DNA from: Glandiceps talaboti
Taxonomy: Eukaryota; Hemichordata; Enteropneusta; Spengelidae
DNA: 64,000 nt
NCBI RefSeq assembly: GCF_964340395.1
Contig: NC_135555.1
Location: 15,291,246-15,355,245 of the forward strand
Reading direction: 5' to 3'
Positions within the stretch are counted from its first letter, which is position 1, and each line of letters starts with the position of its first letter. Below, piece after piece: positions 50,331 through 58,520 of this stretch. The notes under the pieces are model-generated. The model saw nothing but the letters and a program-made list of their open reading frames with translations, ran no database searches and was not told the DNA's origin. The position numbers were made by a program, and so were the translations under genes.

Positions 50331-52250
50331 TTTTTTTTTGGGGGGGGGGCTAAGTAGACATGGAAAATTACCAACTGAATCCTTATGTATTTTAAAATAT
50401 AGTTTAACTAGAAGGTCTGAAAAAATTGTAAACTTGCCTATGTCGCAATTAAAGCCAGTGTAACAGCCGTTACAGGTACAGGTGTAGTCGGTGCAAGAGT
50501 TGGCTGTGGAAGTACAAACTCCACCGAACCGACATGGAAAGTTAGAGCATGGATCGACTCCTGAAGTGAAATAAATAGACGATAATAAGTAATTCCATTT
50601 TCAAATCTTGGTGTTTCAAGTTGATATCCGGCAGAGACATGCACTCTACTTGATTAGTCGATAGTTCAAGTGAACCCGACAACCGTCTTTTTTTATATTA
50701 CTTGTATGGAAAGTTTATTGTTCAACATCGATCAGTCAAGACTGGTAGTGATACAGATGTACTTTCCTTTCATCATCTTCTAGTTTTTTTAAAGTCTAAG
50801 AGACTAAATAACGCAGCACAAGAAGATTAATACTCGACGTTCAAATTGGAAATCTTTACAGTTAGACAGTGTCATAAATGAAAACAAAAGAGTTGTTACA
50901 TACTTGTTTGACATATGACTCCAGTGTAACATGGCGGACATTGACAAACAGATGTCGTACACGATCCCTCGTCAGGAACACATATACCACCATTCTGACA
51001 TTGACTAAACTGACAAGGGTCCAACACTGTTAATGAACGGACAACAACAAATACATTGTCAAATCTATCCAATGATAATTCATCCCCATCTACTTTGCTC
51101 TCTCTCTTTATGTATGTATATAGACATGTCACACCTTATGAAAAGTATACATCGGTCAGGTACAATCAACGTGAACAACATTGTAAAAGAATTGTATCGA
51201 TGTGTATGTAACTGATAATGTAATAACTAACCGAGAACGTATAAACCAGATTTGATACGTTATTGCTACATGATTGGGTTGCTACATTATTGGTAACAAA
51301 ATGTGTGTTACTACATCATTAATTGTAACATAACACCTATTTTATCGTAGTTGCACAATTCTGGTGCAGCCGGCAGGTAGGGGTTTACTTACATACGTCA
51401 CATGTGAAGCCAGTGTAACATCCTTCACACTGACATTGGAAAGCGGTGCAAAAATCTGGTGATTGGGTACAGGTGCCACCGTTATTACACGGGTTAGTTG
51501 CACATGGGTCGATGGCTGTTAAAAGTAAGAAGATGCAAGATATACAAATGTCTGTGCTTATCAGTTCATCTCTCCTTTAGGGATATGGAAATAAAGTCTT
51601 TCACCATGGTGTATTGTTCATTTGGAAACATCATGGCAATGACGTATATTCATTTGTTATTTCTGTTATTTCAATGATTAATAGTTCTGGTGATTCCGAT
51701 GTGAAATGCACATACACACATCACAGTACACCTGAAATGAAATCATAGATTGAAAACTTTCTTTTCGTATACCTTTTTAATTCCTCGTTACAAATTACCT
51801 AATGGTCAACATAGCCAGTAAATTAAGTACGTTACCAAAGCGCCGGCATCATCCGTCCCTTTGGTTTGTGGCAGAGGTGAGAAGAGCCACAACGGTTGAT
51901 ATTTCAATGTCTATGCGGGTAACGGAGCTGAGCGTGAACAGAGACGACTTCGTTCAGTCGATGGACATCATGTTCTTTGACAAAAAGTTCAAATTCTGCT
52001 AAGTGACATATTGGAAAAGTTTGTCGTTTTTGACTCTGTATTGATCACTGAGCTATCGTACTATTATCCGATTCGGAAGTATATCTAGTACTAAGATCTG
52101 GGAACTTGAACAGTGTTGTGGACTTACCAATATTACAGTCTGGTCCCGTAAAGCAGAATGGACAGTAACACGTATATGCAGTACACGAATCTTGTATCGG
52201 CACACAGAATCCACCATTTTGACAGGGAGTGGGTTGACAGGGGTTCAGCA
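37696..52250 (-). CDS. multi-EGF-domain protein gene, partial (22 exons, 23 EGF repeats)
   Basis: This span covers the recognised part of one minus-strand gene. Each exon listed below has a consensus acceptor, an intact EGF-like domain and a donor. All are multiples of three and phase 1-1, giving 2847 coding bases (949 codons) with no stop in the joined frame. Upstream exons 52250 to 44030 encode an eight-cysteine EGF variant; the exon at 43647 has seven cysteines; exons from 43202 down to 37696 encode classical six-cysteine EGF domains (C5-x8-C6 with Gly-Trp/Tyr), two of them in the last exon. The general architecture suggests an extracellular or membrane-anchored Notch/fibropellin-like adhesion protein. 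No signal peptide, other domain, transmembrane segment or stop exon was identified, so both ends are missing. It could be two genes joined here by adjacency, though the uniform phase argues against that. Confidence 0.85.
38119..38237. repeat. hairpin element within an EGF intron
   Basis: GTAACTCGGAGTTTCACGCA and TGAAACTCCGAGTTAC form inverted arms around GATCATCAGACTGATGATC. Outer ends GTTTTGGTAGTA and TACTACCAAAAC also pair. Immediately followed by TA and TG microsatellites. Confidence 0.8.
38236..38354. repeat. (TA)n (TG)n microsatellite in intron
   Basis: TA dinucleotides to about 38273, then TG/CG dinucleotides to about 38354. Confidence 0.95.
38467..38625 (-). CDS. EGF gene exon: six-Cys EGF with long C3-C4 loop
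   Basis: 159 bp, acceptor TTGTAG, donor GTAATG. Six cysteines; the C3-C4 loop is unusually long (about 20 residues), then CACAVGYSGIHC. Confidence 0.85.
39186..39305 (-). CDS. EGF gene exon: six-Cys EGF
   Basis: 120 bp, acceptor ATTTCAG, donor GTAAAC. Motif CLNGGIC and CVCPNGYLGPNC. Confidence 0.85.
39731..39853 (-). CDS. EGF gene exon: six-Cys EGF
   Basis: 123 bp, acceptor TTAACAG, donor GTAATG. Motif NPCVNGLC and CTCNVGWTGTNC; begins the run of closely similar exons. Confidence 0.85.
40624..40740 (-). CDS. EGF gene exon: six-Cys EGF (duplicated subgroup)
   Basis: 117 bp. Motif QCVNGVC and CNCIQGWTGTNC. Very similar to the next three exons upstream. Confidence 0.85.
41239..41355 (-). CDS. 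EGF gene exon: six-Cys EGF (duplicated subgroup)
   Basis: 117 bp. Motif NPCVNGVC and CNCVQGWTGTNC; starts with the same VVLPCDAN segment as the exon at 42390. Confidence 0.85.
41594..41710 (-). CDS. EGF gene exon: six-Cys EGF (duplicated subgroup)
   Basis: 117 bp. Motif NPCLNGVC and CTCVQGWTGANC. Flanking intron sequence is shared with the exon at 42390. Confidence 0.88.
42390..42506 (-). CDS. EGF gene exon: six-Cys EGF (duplicated subgroup)
   Basis: 117 bp. Motif NPCVNGVC and CTCVQGWTSTNC (the usual Gly before TNC is Ser). Confidence 0.85.
43083..43202 (-). CDS. EGF gene exon: six-Cys EGF
   Basis: 120 bp, acceptor TTACCAG, donor GTAAGT. Motif NPCLNGVC and CTCANGWSGTNC. Confidence 0.85.
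43647..43772 (-). CDS. EGF gene exon: seven-Cys EGF, transitional
   Basis: 126 bp, acceptor ATGCAG, donor GTGAGT. Has the extra Cys four residues before C4 (SPCVGYRC) but keeps Gly-Trp between C5 and C6 (CVSGWEGTNC), so one cysteine is unpaired within the domain. Confidence 0.85.
44030..44152 (-). CDS. EGF gene exon: eight-Cys EGF variant
   Basis: 123 bp. Motif NPCQNGGVC, NSCTLYTCQC and VGCFIGTTC. Confidence 0.85.
44579..44682. repeat. triplicated TCTATCGAAAACACTTTGCA repeat in intron
   Basis: Three near-perfect copies of TCTATCGAAAACACTTTGCA, the first and last followed by TTAAAATTTAATGTACT and the middle one by a truncated version. Confidence 0.85.
44830..44958 (-). CDS. EGF gene exon: eight-Cys EGF variant
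   Basis: 129 bp, acceptor TACAG, donor GTAAGT. Motif SCLNGGLC, GSCTEFSCAC and TGCWSGDSC: Cys directly precedes the Trp. Confidence 0.85.
45363..45485 (-). CDS. EGF gene exon: eight-Cys EGF variant
   Basis: 123 bp, acceptor TTTTTAG, donor GTAAGT. Motif IPCQNGGVC, GSCTAYSCTC and NNCFTGFNC. Confidence 0.85.
45919..46019. repeat. (TATATG)n hexanucleotide microsatellite in intron
   Basis: Two blocks of TATATG/TATGTA hexamers separated by a short interruption. Confidence 0.9.
46143..46265 (-). CDS. EGF gene exon: eight-Cys EGF variant
   Basis: 123 bp, acceptor TTTTAAG, donor GTAAGT. Motif DPCNNGGAC, GTCDEYVCAC and VGCYTGATC. Confidence 0.85.
46301..46310. promoter_or_regulatory. TCTCGCGAGA palindrome in intron
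   Basis: A perfect TCTCGCGAGA palindrome, followed closely by TTCGCGCGAA. In vertebrates this decamer is a promoter-associated element; here it sits 36 bp upstream (transcript sense) of an EGF exon, so function is uncertain. Confidence 0.25.
47024..47140 (-). CDS. EGF gene exon: eight-Cys EGF variant
   Basis: 117 bp, acceptor ACTTAG, donor GTAAGG. Motif NPCQNTGLC (GG changed to TG), ISCIEFNCQC and NGCFTGPTC. Confidence 0.83.
47268..47312. repeat. (CTGT)n microsatellite in intron
   Basis: About ten CTGT tetranucleotides. A similar short CAGA run lies at 48897-48925. Confidence 0.9.
48580..48708 (-). CDS. EGF gene exon: eight-Cys EGF variant
   Basis: 129 bp, acceptor CTACAG, donor GTGAGT. 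Motif NPCFNGGDC, GSCINYACTC and VGCYVGNLC. The intron downstream of it (1.4 kb) is the longest between recognised exons. Confidence 0.85.
49024..49146 (-). CDS. EGF gene exon: eight-Cys EGF variant
   Basis: 123 bp, acceptor CATTAG, donor GTACAT. Motif LPCLNEGVC, GSCTGFSCAC and NGCFQGFNC. Confidence 0.85.
49563..49682 (-). CDS. EGF gene exon: eight-Cys EGF variant
   Basis: 120 bp, acceptor CTGTAG, donor GTAAGT. Motif NPCQNGGQC, IGCTNYVCVC and IGCFTGTNC; shorter C3-extra-Cys loop. Confidence 0.85.
49980..50110. mobile_element. foldback MITE fragment (copy 4) in EGF intron
   Basis: TCTGTTTGATACAACCATGC followed by CTTGCTACATTTTGTCTAAA matches the left half of the MITE at 13503-13837. The right half is missing. 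Confidence 0.65.
50283..50350. repeat. (TTTA)n tract ending in T and G homopolymers
   Basis: About a dozen TTTA units, then a T run and about ten Gs. Confidence 0.9.
50438..50560 (-). CDS. EGF gene exon: eight-Cys EGF variant with a GC splice donor
   Basis: 123 bp, acceptor CTTCAG. Motif FPCRFGGVC, NSCTDYTCTC and NGCYTGFNC. In-phase donor reads G|GCAAGT rather than GT, a classic GC-AG donor with otherwise perfect consensus. Confidence 0.82.
   Translation of the reverse strand, partial: ESIHALTFHVGSVEFVLPQPTLAPTTPVPVTAVTLALIAT
50904..51026 (-). CDS. EGF gene exon: eight-Cys EGF variant
   Basis: 123 bp, acceptor TTAACAG, donor GTATGT. Motif SQCQNGGIC, GSCTTSVCQC and PPCYTGVIC. Confidence 0.85.
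51250..51345. repeat. TGTAGCA-family fragment in EGF intron
   Basis: TTGCTACATGATTGGG and TTGCTACATTATTGG, then ACAAAATGTG and further TTACTACATCATT copies, resemble the family at 3.5-3.95 and 23.5 kb. Confidence 0.5.
51393..51515 (-). CDS. EGF gene exon: eight-Cys EGF variant
   Basis: 123 bp, acceptor TTAACAG, donor GTAAGT. Motif NPCNNGGTC, DFCTAFQCQC and EGCYTGFTC. Confidence 0.85.
52128..52250 (-). CDS. EGF gene exon: eight-Cys EGF variant, most upstream recognised
   Basis: 123 bp, acceptor CTGCAG, donor GTAAGT. Motif TPCQNGGFC, DSCTAYTCYC and PFCFTGPDC. It starts in phase 1, so at least one more coding exon must lie upstream. Confidence 0.85.
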
Positions 52251-54525
52251 CTGCAGATAGATTTAAAATATGTAGTTACTGAGTCGATATCGATCAACAA
52301 CTGTGACCACACTGTGCGAAATTGAACTATTTATTTATTTTCATGATTTTTAACCATATACCAATTATGAGAAATTCATATGTCGTAATAAATGAACTAT
52401 TATATGGTTTATCACTACACCAAATGCTACATATTCGCATACGAAAACGTTTGCATGTGTAGTAAATATCTAGTGGCATATCCTACTATTCAGACATATG
52501 CACACGTATTCTAAGAATTTGGAGTCGACGTATGTTCATAAGAATAGCATGAAAAACGATGAGAAGATGAACCACTTTTACACATAATATTCACAGCATA
52601 TTCTCACCATGAATAGCTTAGCATACGCCTATGAATAGGATGTGAATACATGCCTTTTGATAGGAATATGGGCGTATTTTAACCATAATCAGGGCATATT
52701 CAGGGAATATGTAAACGTATTATTAACGTAAACTGATGAGAATACTATAGGCATACCCATATGAATATCTTTCATACCCGATGCATACATTTGCATAAAT
52801 GATTACACAAACACGTTATTAATTAATAATTAGAATAATTTATTAAAGGAGTGTACTCCAGAGGTGATTATCTAAACCATTACAAAACAGAGAAGAAAAG
52901 AAATATGTGAAACAATTATCTATATCTAGTTGTCACTTGCTATTTATATGTAGGTAGATATATATATATATATATATATATCATATTGGAATATTGGAAT
53001 GGGTCGGCTAGGTCCTACCTTTCTCTGAATAACTGATCTATTGTGTTTGCTAATCTATTCACACGAATGCTGTATTGTGACATCAAGTGTATACTCATAA
53101 ATTCCCATTCAAGAAATAGTTGCTCATCAATGCAGCGACCTCTACGACAATCTCTTAAATCACTTCCTTTTCGTCAAGTTATTCATTCCTCACAAATAGT
53201 TGTACGCCCTCTTTTGATGATCAAAGGAGACATAAGCAATAGCCGGTAAAACAAAAGAATCAGAATAATATGATAAATGATAATGAGAGTGAACTATGCT
53301 ATTTTGAAACTATCATAATTTGATAGTATTAATGTTTCGGTTGCATTGACACTGACCTCGATCAACTTCATACTGAAGAATTGAGTTCATTTAACTATAG
53401 TGAACTCTTAGCGGCCGTAATATATCGTCTACGATAATAAGCGATCAATTTCATTTATAGTTTAAGTTTTTTTTTTCTCACAAAAACAATACAAAAGTTC
53501 TTCGAAAATAGACAAATAATTAACAAGCCCTTCCTTCTCTTTAGTTACTGACATAAAATACCAATACTAACAATATCAAAGTTAAAGGCACTGACATGCC
53601 CAGAATTACAGCTAGTAAATTGGCTCAATGTGCAAACTTGGTGAAATGCACCATGGTTGTCTAGCACAACATGTGATTTATGTAAACTCTTGTAAAACTA
53701 CATACACACTGGCAGTTTGGTCAGATATTTACATTATTGCCATATCTCTATATGCACATTATGGAAAATTAGTGAAACATTTACACGTAATTCAATACAA
53801 TAAATTTAACAATATAACCTGAAGAGAGTGAAGACAAAATATGGGAAACACTAATAGTTTTCGCCTTAGACTTGAAGGGCACAAGCTGAGTTTATAAGTA
53901 CTTCGGTGTAATTTTTTGCAGTATTGTACTTACTGAAGCACACTTAACCACCACCACCACTTGTGATTGACTGAACTCAAACATGGTTGTCATGATATAA
54001 TTAAAAAAAATATCCGATGATTTCATTTATAATACGTAATGATGTAAAAACATGTTCAGGAAATCTGTACTATGTAATCAACTGTTCTAACGATGCCAGA
54101 AGACAATCGTAATGTCATGGGAAACGACATGCATTAATATTAACAATGCACTGGAATGTGGTTTGTTAAAGTATTTTCACTTGAGTAATATGCTTACAAA
54201 CTCAGCTTGTGCCACTTTAAAACACCCTCCCTTCCCTCAAACTTTACCTAAATTTGTTCAAAGCATTTTAGGGCAAATTCAGTTTTACGGCCGGAGGGGG
54301 GGGGGGGTGGGCTAAGTCATCACTTTTACAAAGCAGATCGGTGGGACGGTTTGACTTATTCCGATATTGAGTTTTGCCTCTCCGAATCAAACTAAGCCCC
54401 AGGAGCAGTTATTAACCTTGTAAATTTGAAGAAAAAAATTCGTTCAGCTTTGCCGCAATTATGTAAGGTGCATTTACTTATGTACAATTATGAGGCAGGT
54501 TATAACCTTCCATTAATAGTTTATC

Positions 54526-54561
<36 letters not shown>

Positions 54562-55783
54562 AACGTACGCGCATGTGTAATAAATTGAAAACTGGATAGT
54601 GCCCAATAAACTCAAGTAAAAACGTTTGGCTAGAATTTGTCATGTACATCATTATGTCAGCAAATCTACAATGTATACAATATCGTTAAAATTGGGACAA
54701 TAACATTGTGCTGTAGAATAATTTTTGAATTACTAAATAATTGAGGTGTTGAAGACCATATTCCAGTATTCTTTGGCTATTCAACACCATCGCCTTCGGT
54801 AATTATAAACACCCCATGACATACACTTGGAGATTGCTTTTAACGTTTTTTTGTTTTTTTTGTTTTTTTTAAAATAGTAATTGTTTTCATTTAGGGGTGG
54901 GGGCTTCTTTCGGAAGGGCTCACAAGGGGAAAAGTTTGTTTCAGTACAACACAAACAATTCCCGGCACATCTCCAGCCGTAAAAATGAACTCTCCCTTAA
55001 CATGCAATTCATTGATTGTTCGTTTGCTACACAATGTCATCTAGTTCATCTTGTGTTACTTCCAAATTTCCCATTCCGATTCGTCGTCATCAGAACTCAT
55101 ATATAGCACTGTCTTATAAAATATTATTTTCTTCTTGGCCGATTAACTGTCAACCATCTCTGTAGTTTCTGCGAAGTAAAAGATGCCATAGTTTAATTAT
55201 CTTTAGTATTAGTATTAGGAAAACAATAACAAGTTACACAAATACAACTTTTACTTACTTATCTAAGTGATGATTTTTAGGTAATTATTTTAAAACATAT
55301 GAATTACATTTCCAGCAACAATTACGCGAGAAATGTACCCATATTATTTGGTAATATACTGTATCTATCCGAAACAAAGTGATATAGAAAAGTCCTACTA
55401 ATGTCTGTGAAACACACTGAACGTACTTACAATGTAAACTATTTGTATATGTTCATGGTCGATTGAATAGGAGTGACTATATTTAGTCCTGAGTGCATGC
55501 AGTGTCATCCGATCCGATGTAACTGTATCGCACCAGTACTGATGAAGGTCAACACAGTCAGTATCACGTCAACACATGGCATTTTCAGTCAAAGTAAATG
55601 AATACATGTAAAACGCGCGCTATTTTTGTAAACGTTTCTTTTTTCTTGAAAGAATGATTACAAACTGTGAATACTGATGCTTTGTTTTAAATTTTTATGA
55701 TGAGAGGTGTAAAAAGGTAAATAACTGTGACGTACCGAAACTCCTCTCAATATTTTTTTAGGGTCGAATCTTCTATCTTCTTA
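52251..55783. other. no gene recognised
   Basis: Upstream continuation of the EGF gene region, without a recognisable EGF or signal-peptide exon. Holds a TA tract at 52961-52981, a G run near 54295-54307 and a CA tract at 54531-54557. Confidence 0.4.
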
Positions 55784-55862
55784 TTCAGCAGGTTCAATCT
55801 GTATAATTTGCTGACGATAAATTCTCTTCTGAGTGTTTTCAACATCGTCCATCATTGTGGAG
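55784..55862 (-). other. possible terminal coding exon (weak)
   Basis: After a CTGTAG acceptor at 55863 the minus strand is open for 26 codons, with an acidic/polar composition (MMDDVENTQKRIYRQQIIQ) and ends in TAA. It could be the last exon of an unidentified gene. No partner exon in matching phase was found. Confidence 0.15.
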
Positions 55863-56374
55863 CCTACAGATAGTATATATAACACACTAATTACTATATG
55901 TAATAGCCGTGTATGTGTTAATTGCCTGTTCAAGAATCAACACATTTATACAATATATATAAACATGAAGTAAAGTAAGATTACAGTAATCTTTCATCAG
56001 TATTTTAAAGCCTTCAATCTCGAGGGAAACGGCTCTTTTAATTAACCCAATGTATATTGTTCCCAGGTTTCCGTTTCATTTTCCCTCCAGGATCTAGGAA
56101 GCACCGTTAACACTACACTTTTGAAGTGACCCGTTTTAATTGCACACAAAAGGAAAAACTCGTTTTTACCTATTTTATCAATATCTTGCAAAATACCAGC
56201 ATATTTACCGGTCTTAGTAATTTTAGAGAAAATGTACTAAAATAAATAATTGATTTGTAAATGTTACGGAACTTTGTGAATTTGTTCTTTGTTTTTATAG
56301 TGTTCGTAAATATTGTACGACATCTCAAATAAATAAATAGAATTATAAAAATATATATATAAATAAACAAACAA

Positions 56375-56455
56375 ATTATTTAATTAATTATTTTATTAAT
56401 TAATTAATTAATTGATTGATTGATTAATTAATTAATTAATTAATTAATTAATTGA
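56375..56455. repeat. (TTAA)n / (TTGA)n tract
   Basis: Tetranucleotide TTAA and TGAT units; similar low-complexity blocks recur at 56580-56610 and 56815-56925. Confidence 0.85.
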
Positions 56456-57444
56456 AACCAAAGCCTTGATACATTCGTAATTTGAGACTTCAAGTTATAA
56501 GATAACTAAGATAACTTTTTTAAATATTCGTTAAGTTTATTAAATTAATCGATCAACAGATTGGTCTATTGATTGATCTAATTGATTGATTGATTAATTG
56601 ACTGACTGATCGATTCAGTATCCACAAAATACACATTCAACTACCAAGTGGTCCTAATGACTTAAACATCCACATATACCACCTCCTCATCACAGTGTAA
56701 CTGATCCTTTTAACAACCTCCAAATAGCAAACACTGTCTCCTGTGTCTACATCTAGTAGTTCTATCAACCTACTCGTACAGATATATACACATCCATCTT
56801 AAAAGACTTTACAATTGATTGATTAATTGGTTAATTAATTGGTTAATTAATTAATAATTAATTAATTAATCAAATAAGTAAGTATGTAAGTAAGTAAGTA
56901 AGTAAGCAAGTAATTAACTACTTGGTTGATGATTGAACTAAAATATAGTGAAAGCGTATGTTCACCAAATTCCATACATGTCTATGTTATACGAGATCAC
57001 TAGATTAATAAAGTGTGCCAGTTTACTAACGGGATTGATTTCAACATCAGATACACATATGTTGTATTCCCGCCTTTTCCCAAGTTTTTGCTTTAATACA
57101 TCAGTTAATGAATATTCAGAAGACATGCATATGCACTATCAGGAGTAAGGTCACGAAAGAGCAAAGTATGCTATACTTTTGTTACACGTCACTCACTTCT
57201 ATTGTATACGTTCTTCATTTTTCTCAGTCAATGTTACATGATTTAGATAAAATCCAATCATGGAAATGTGCATAAAAAGTGTCGTGAAAACGGAGACACA
57301 ATGTATGAACTTCACTTCTGTGTAATTAACCATTTCAAGCATTTTCAGTCAGTCTGCTGTTATGGAATACATATACACAATGTAATGACAATGGTACAAA
57401 ATATTTTTTATCAATTCACTAAAAGAATTTTGTCAACTTACCTA

Positions 57445-57515
57445 CGTGTCTCTCGTTCCTCTATGTCTTCATATGGCAATCGGCACACGGCAGCATTGAC
57501 AGTGCCATCTTAGCT
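57445..57515 (-). promoter_or_regulatory. possible 5' exon with YY1-like AAGATGGC (weak)
   Basis: On the minus strand AAGATGGCACTG lies about 65 bp before a perfect GTAAGT donor (57444), and on the + strand TTGGCGCGA (E2F-like) occurs at about 57605, upstream in transcript sense. Together they resemble a promoter and noncoding first exon. The ATG frame is only 15 codons. Confidence 0.15.
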
Positions 57516-57540
57516 ATATCTACCAAACCAGTTACTAGGA

Positions 57541-58070
57541 TGAATACCTCTGTGATTCTCTCGAAGATCATGAGCGTTCTATCGTTCCGATGATAATACG
57601 TTGAAATTGGCGCGACTACACATAAAAAAGACACCTTAACTTAAGCTGCATTATTGTATGATTACCCCATACTGGCATGAACGACCACGCAATCCGTGTA
57701 ATTGGAACAAACATGTTTAGACGGCTGGGCGGCCCTTCTCAATTTCAAGGAATTTAGAGCACAAAAATTGCGCCAAAAGTCGTTGACCCATTTTAGCCAT
57801 CAACGTCGCTGAACTTTGAAAATTATATAACTAAACTGTGGTTGACTTGCCGATTTGCTTAACATTGAAATGATCAAAAGTCGTGAACAATACATCAAGA
57901 GAAGTATGATTAACTAATCCATACTGAATTTGCTAGCTTTATACTAAGAGTGAGTTATAATATCAATGCTACACTGATGTAATGCCAAGATGAGTAAATG
58001 TGAGGTCTCGGGGCGGGCAACTCCCATAGACGGCTATACGGGGAGGGTCCGCGCGAAAGGGGTCGTTTTT
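57541..58070. other. no gene recognised
   Basis: Non-coding spacer apart from a GC-richer patch at about 58005-58060. Confidence 0.35.
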
Positions 58071-58520
58071 TATGCTGATTGGTATCAGAAAGGGTATACT
58101 TTTCATGAAGTGTTGGTATCAGAAAGGGTCTGTAAATTAGACTATGTGTTTCAGCCAGTTTTTCTTCCTTGAAAAACTTCTCTCGTCGTTCATGCCACTT
58201 CAGATCTAGGGCCACCTTCCCCTGAAAACCCCTGGTTTTAGTCACGTACAGCTAGCATGCAATATTCCTGCAAGTGCAACCATAACCAGACACTCGAGTG
58301 TGTCCCCAGCAAAACATCCAAAAATCCAAGAACCGGACCATAATGATCATAATCAACATATAGATGATGATGATGGGGTTATCAGATTTGTAGTCCCACC
58401 ATCAACACAAGACAACAGAGTGAGTGCTAGTGGACTGAGACGGTCACAGCGAACAGTTCGATTGTACTTAGAATTAAAATGGTATCAGAAAGGGTATCCT
58501 TTTTTGCATAAAAGTGGTAT
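58071..58520 (+). mobile_element. possible transposon-derived remnant
   Basis: The phrase GGTATCAGAAAGGGT occurs three times (58080, 58114, 58481). Between the last two, a frame from 58300 to about 58490 contains a His/Asp-rich stretch and GLRRSQRTVR, similar in style to linker regions of retroelement polyproteins. No reverse transcriptase, integrase or transposase motif is present, so the assignment is tentative. Confidence 0.2.

Noticed and set aside
44030-52250. Laminin-type EGF domains as an explanation for eight cysteines
   Set aside because: Laminin EGF has its extra disulfide loop after the sixth cysteine, whereas here C5-x8-C6 is canonical and the extra cysteines are in the C3-C4 loop and before the aromatic residue.
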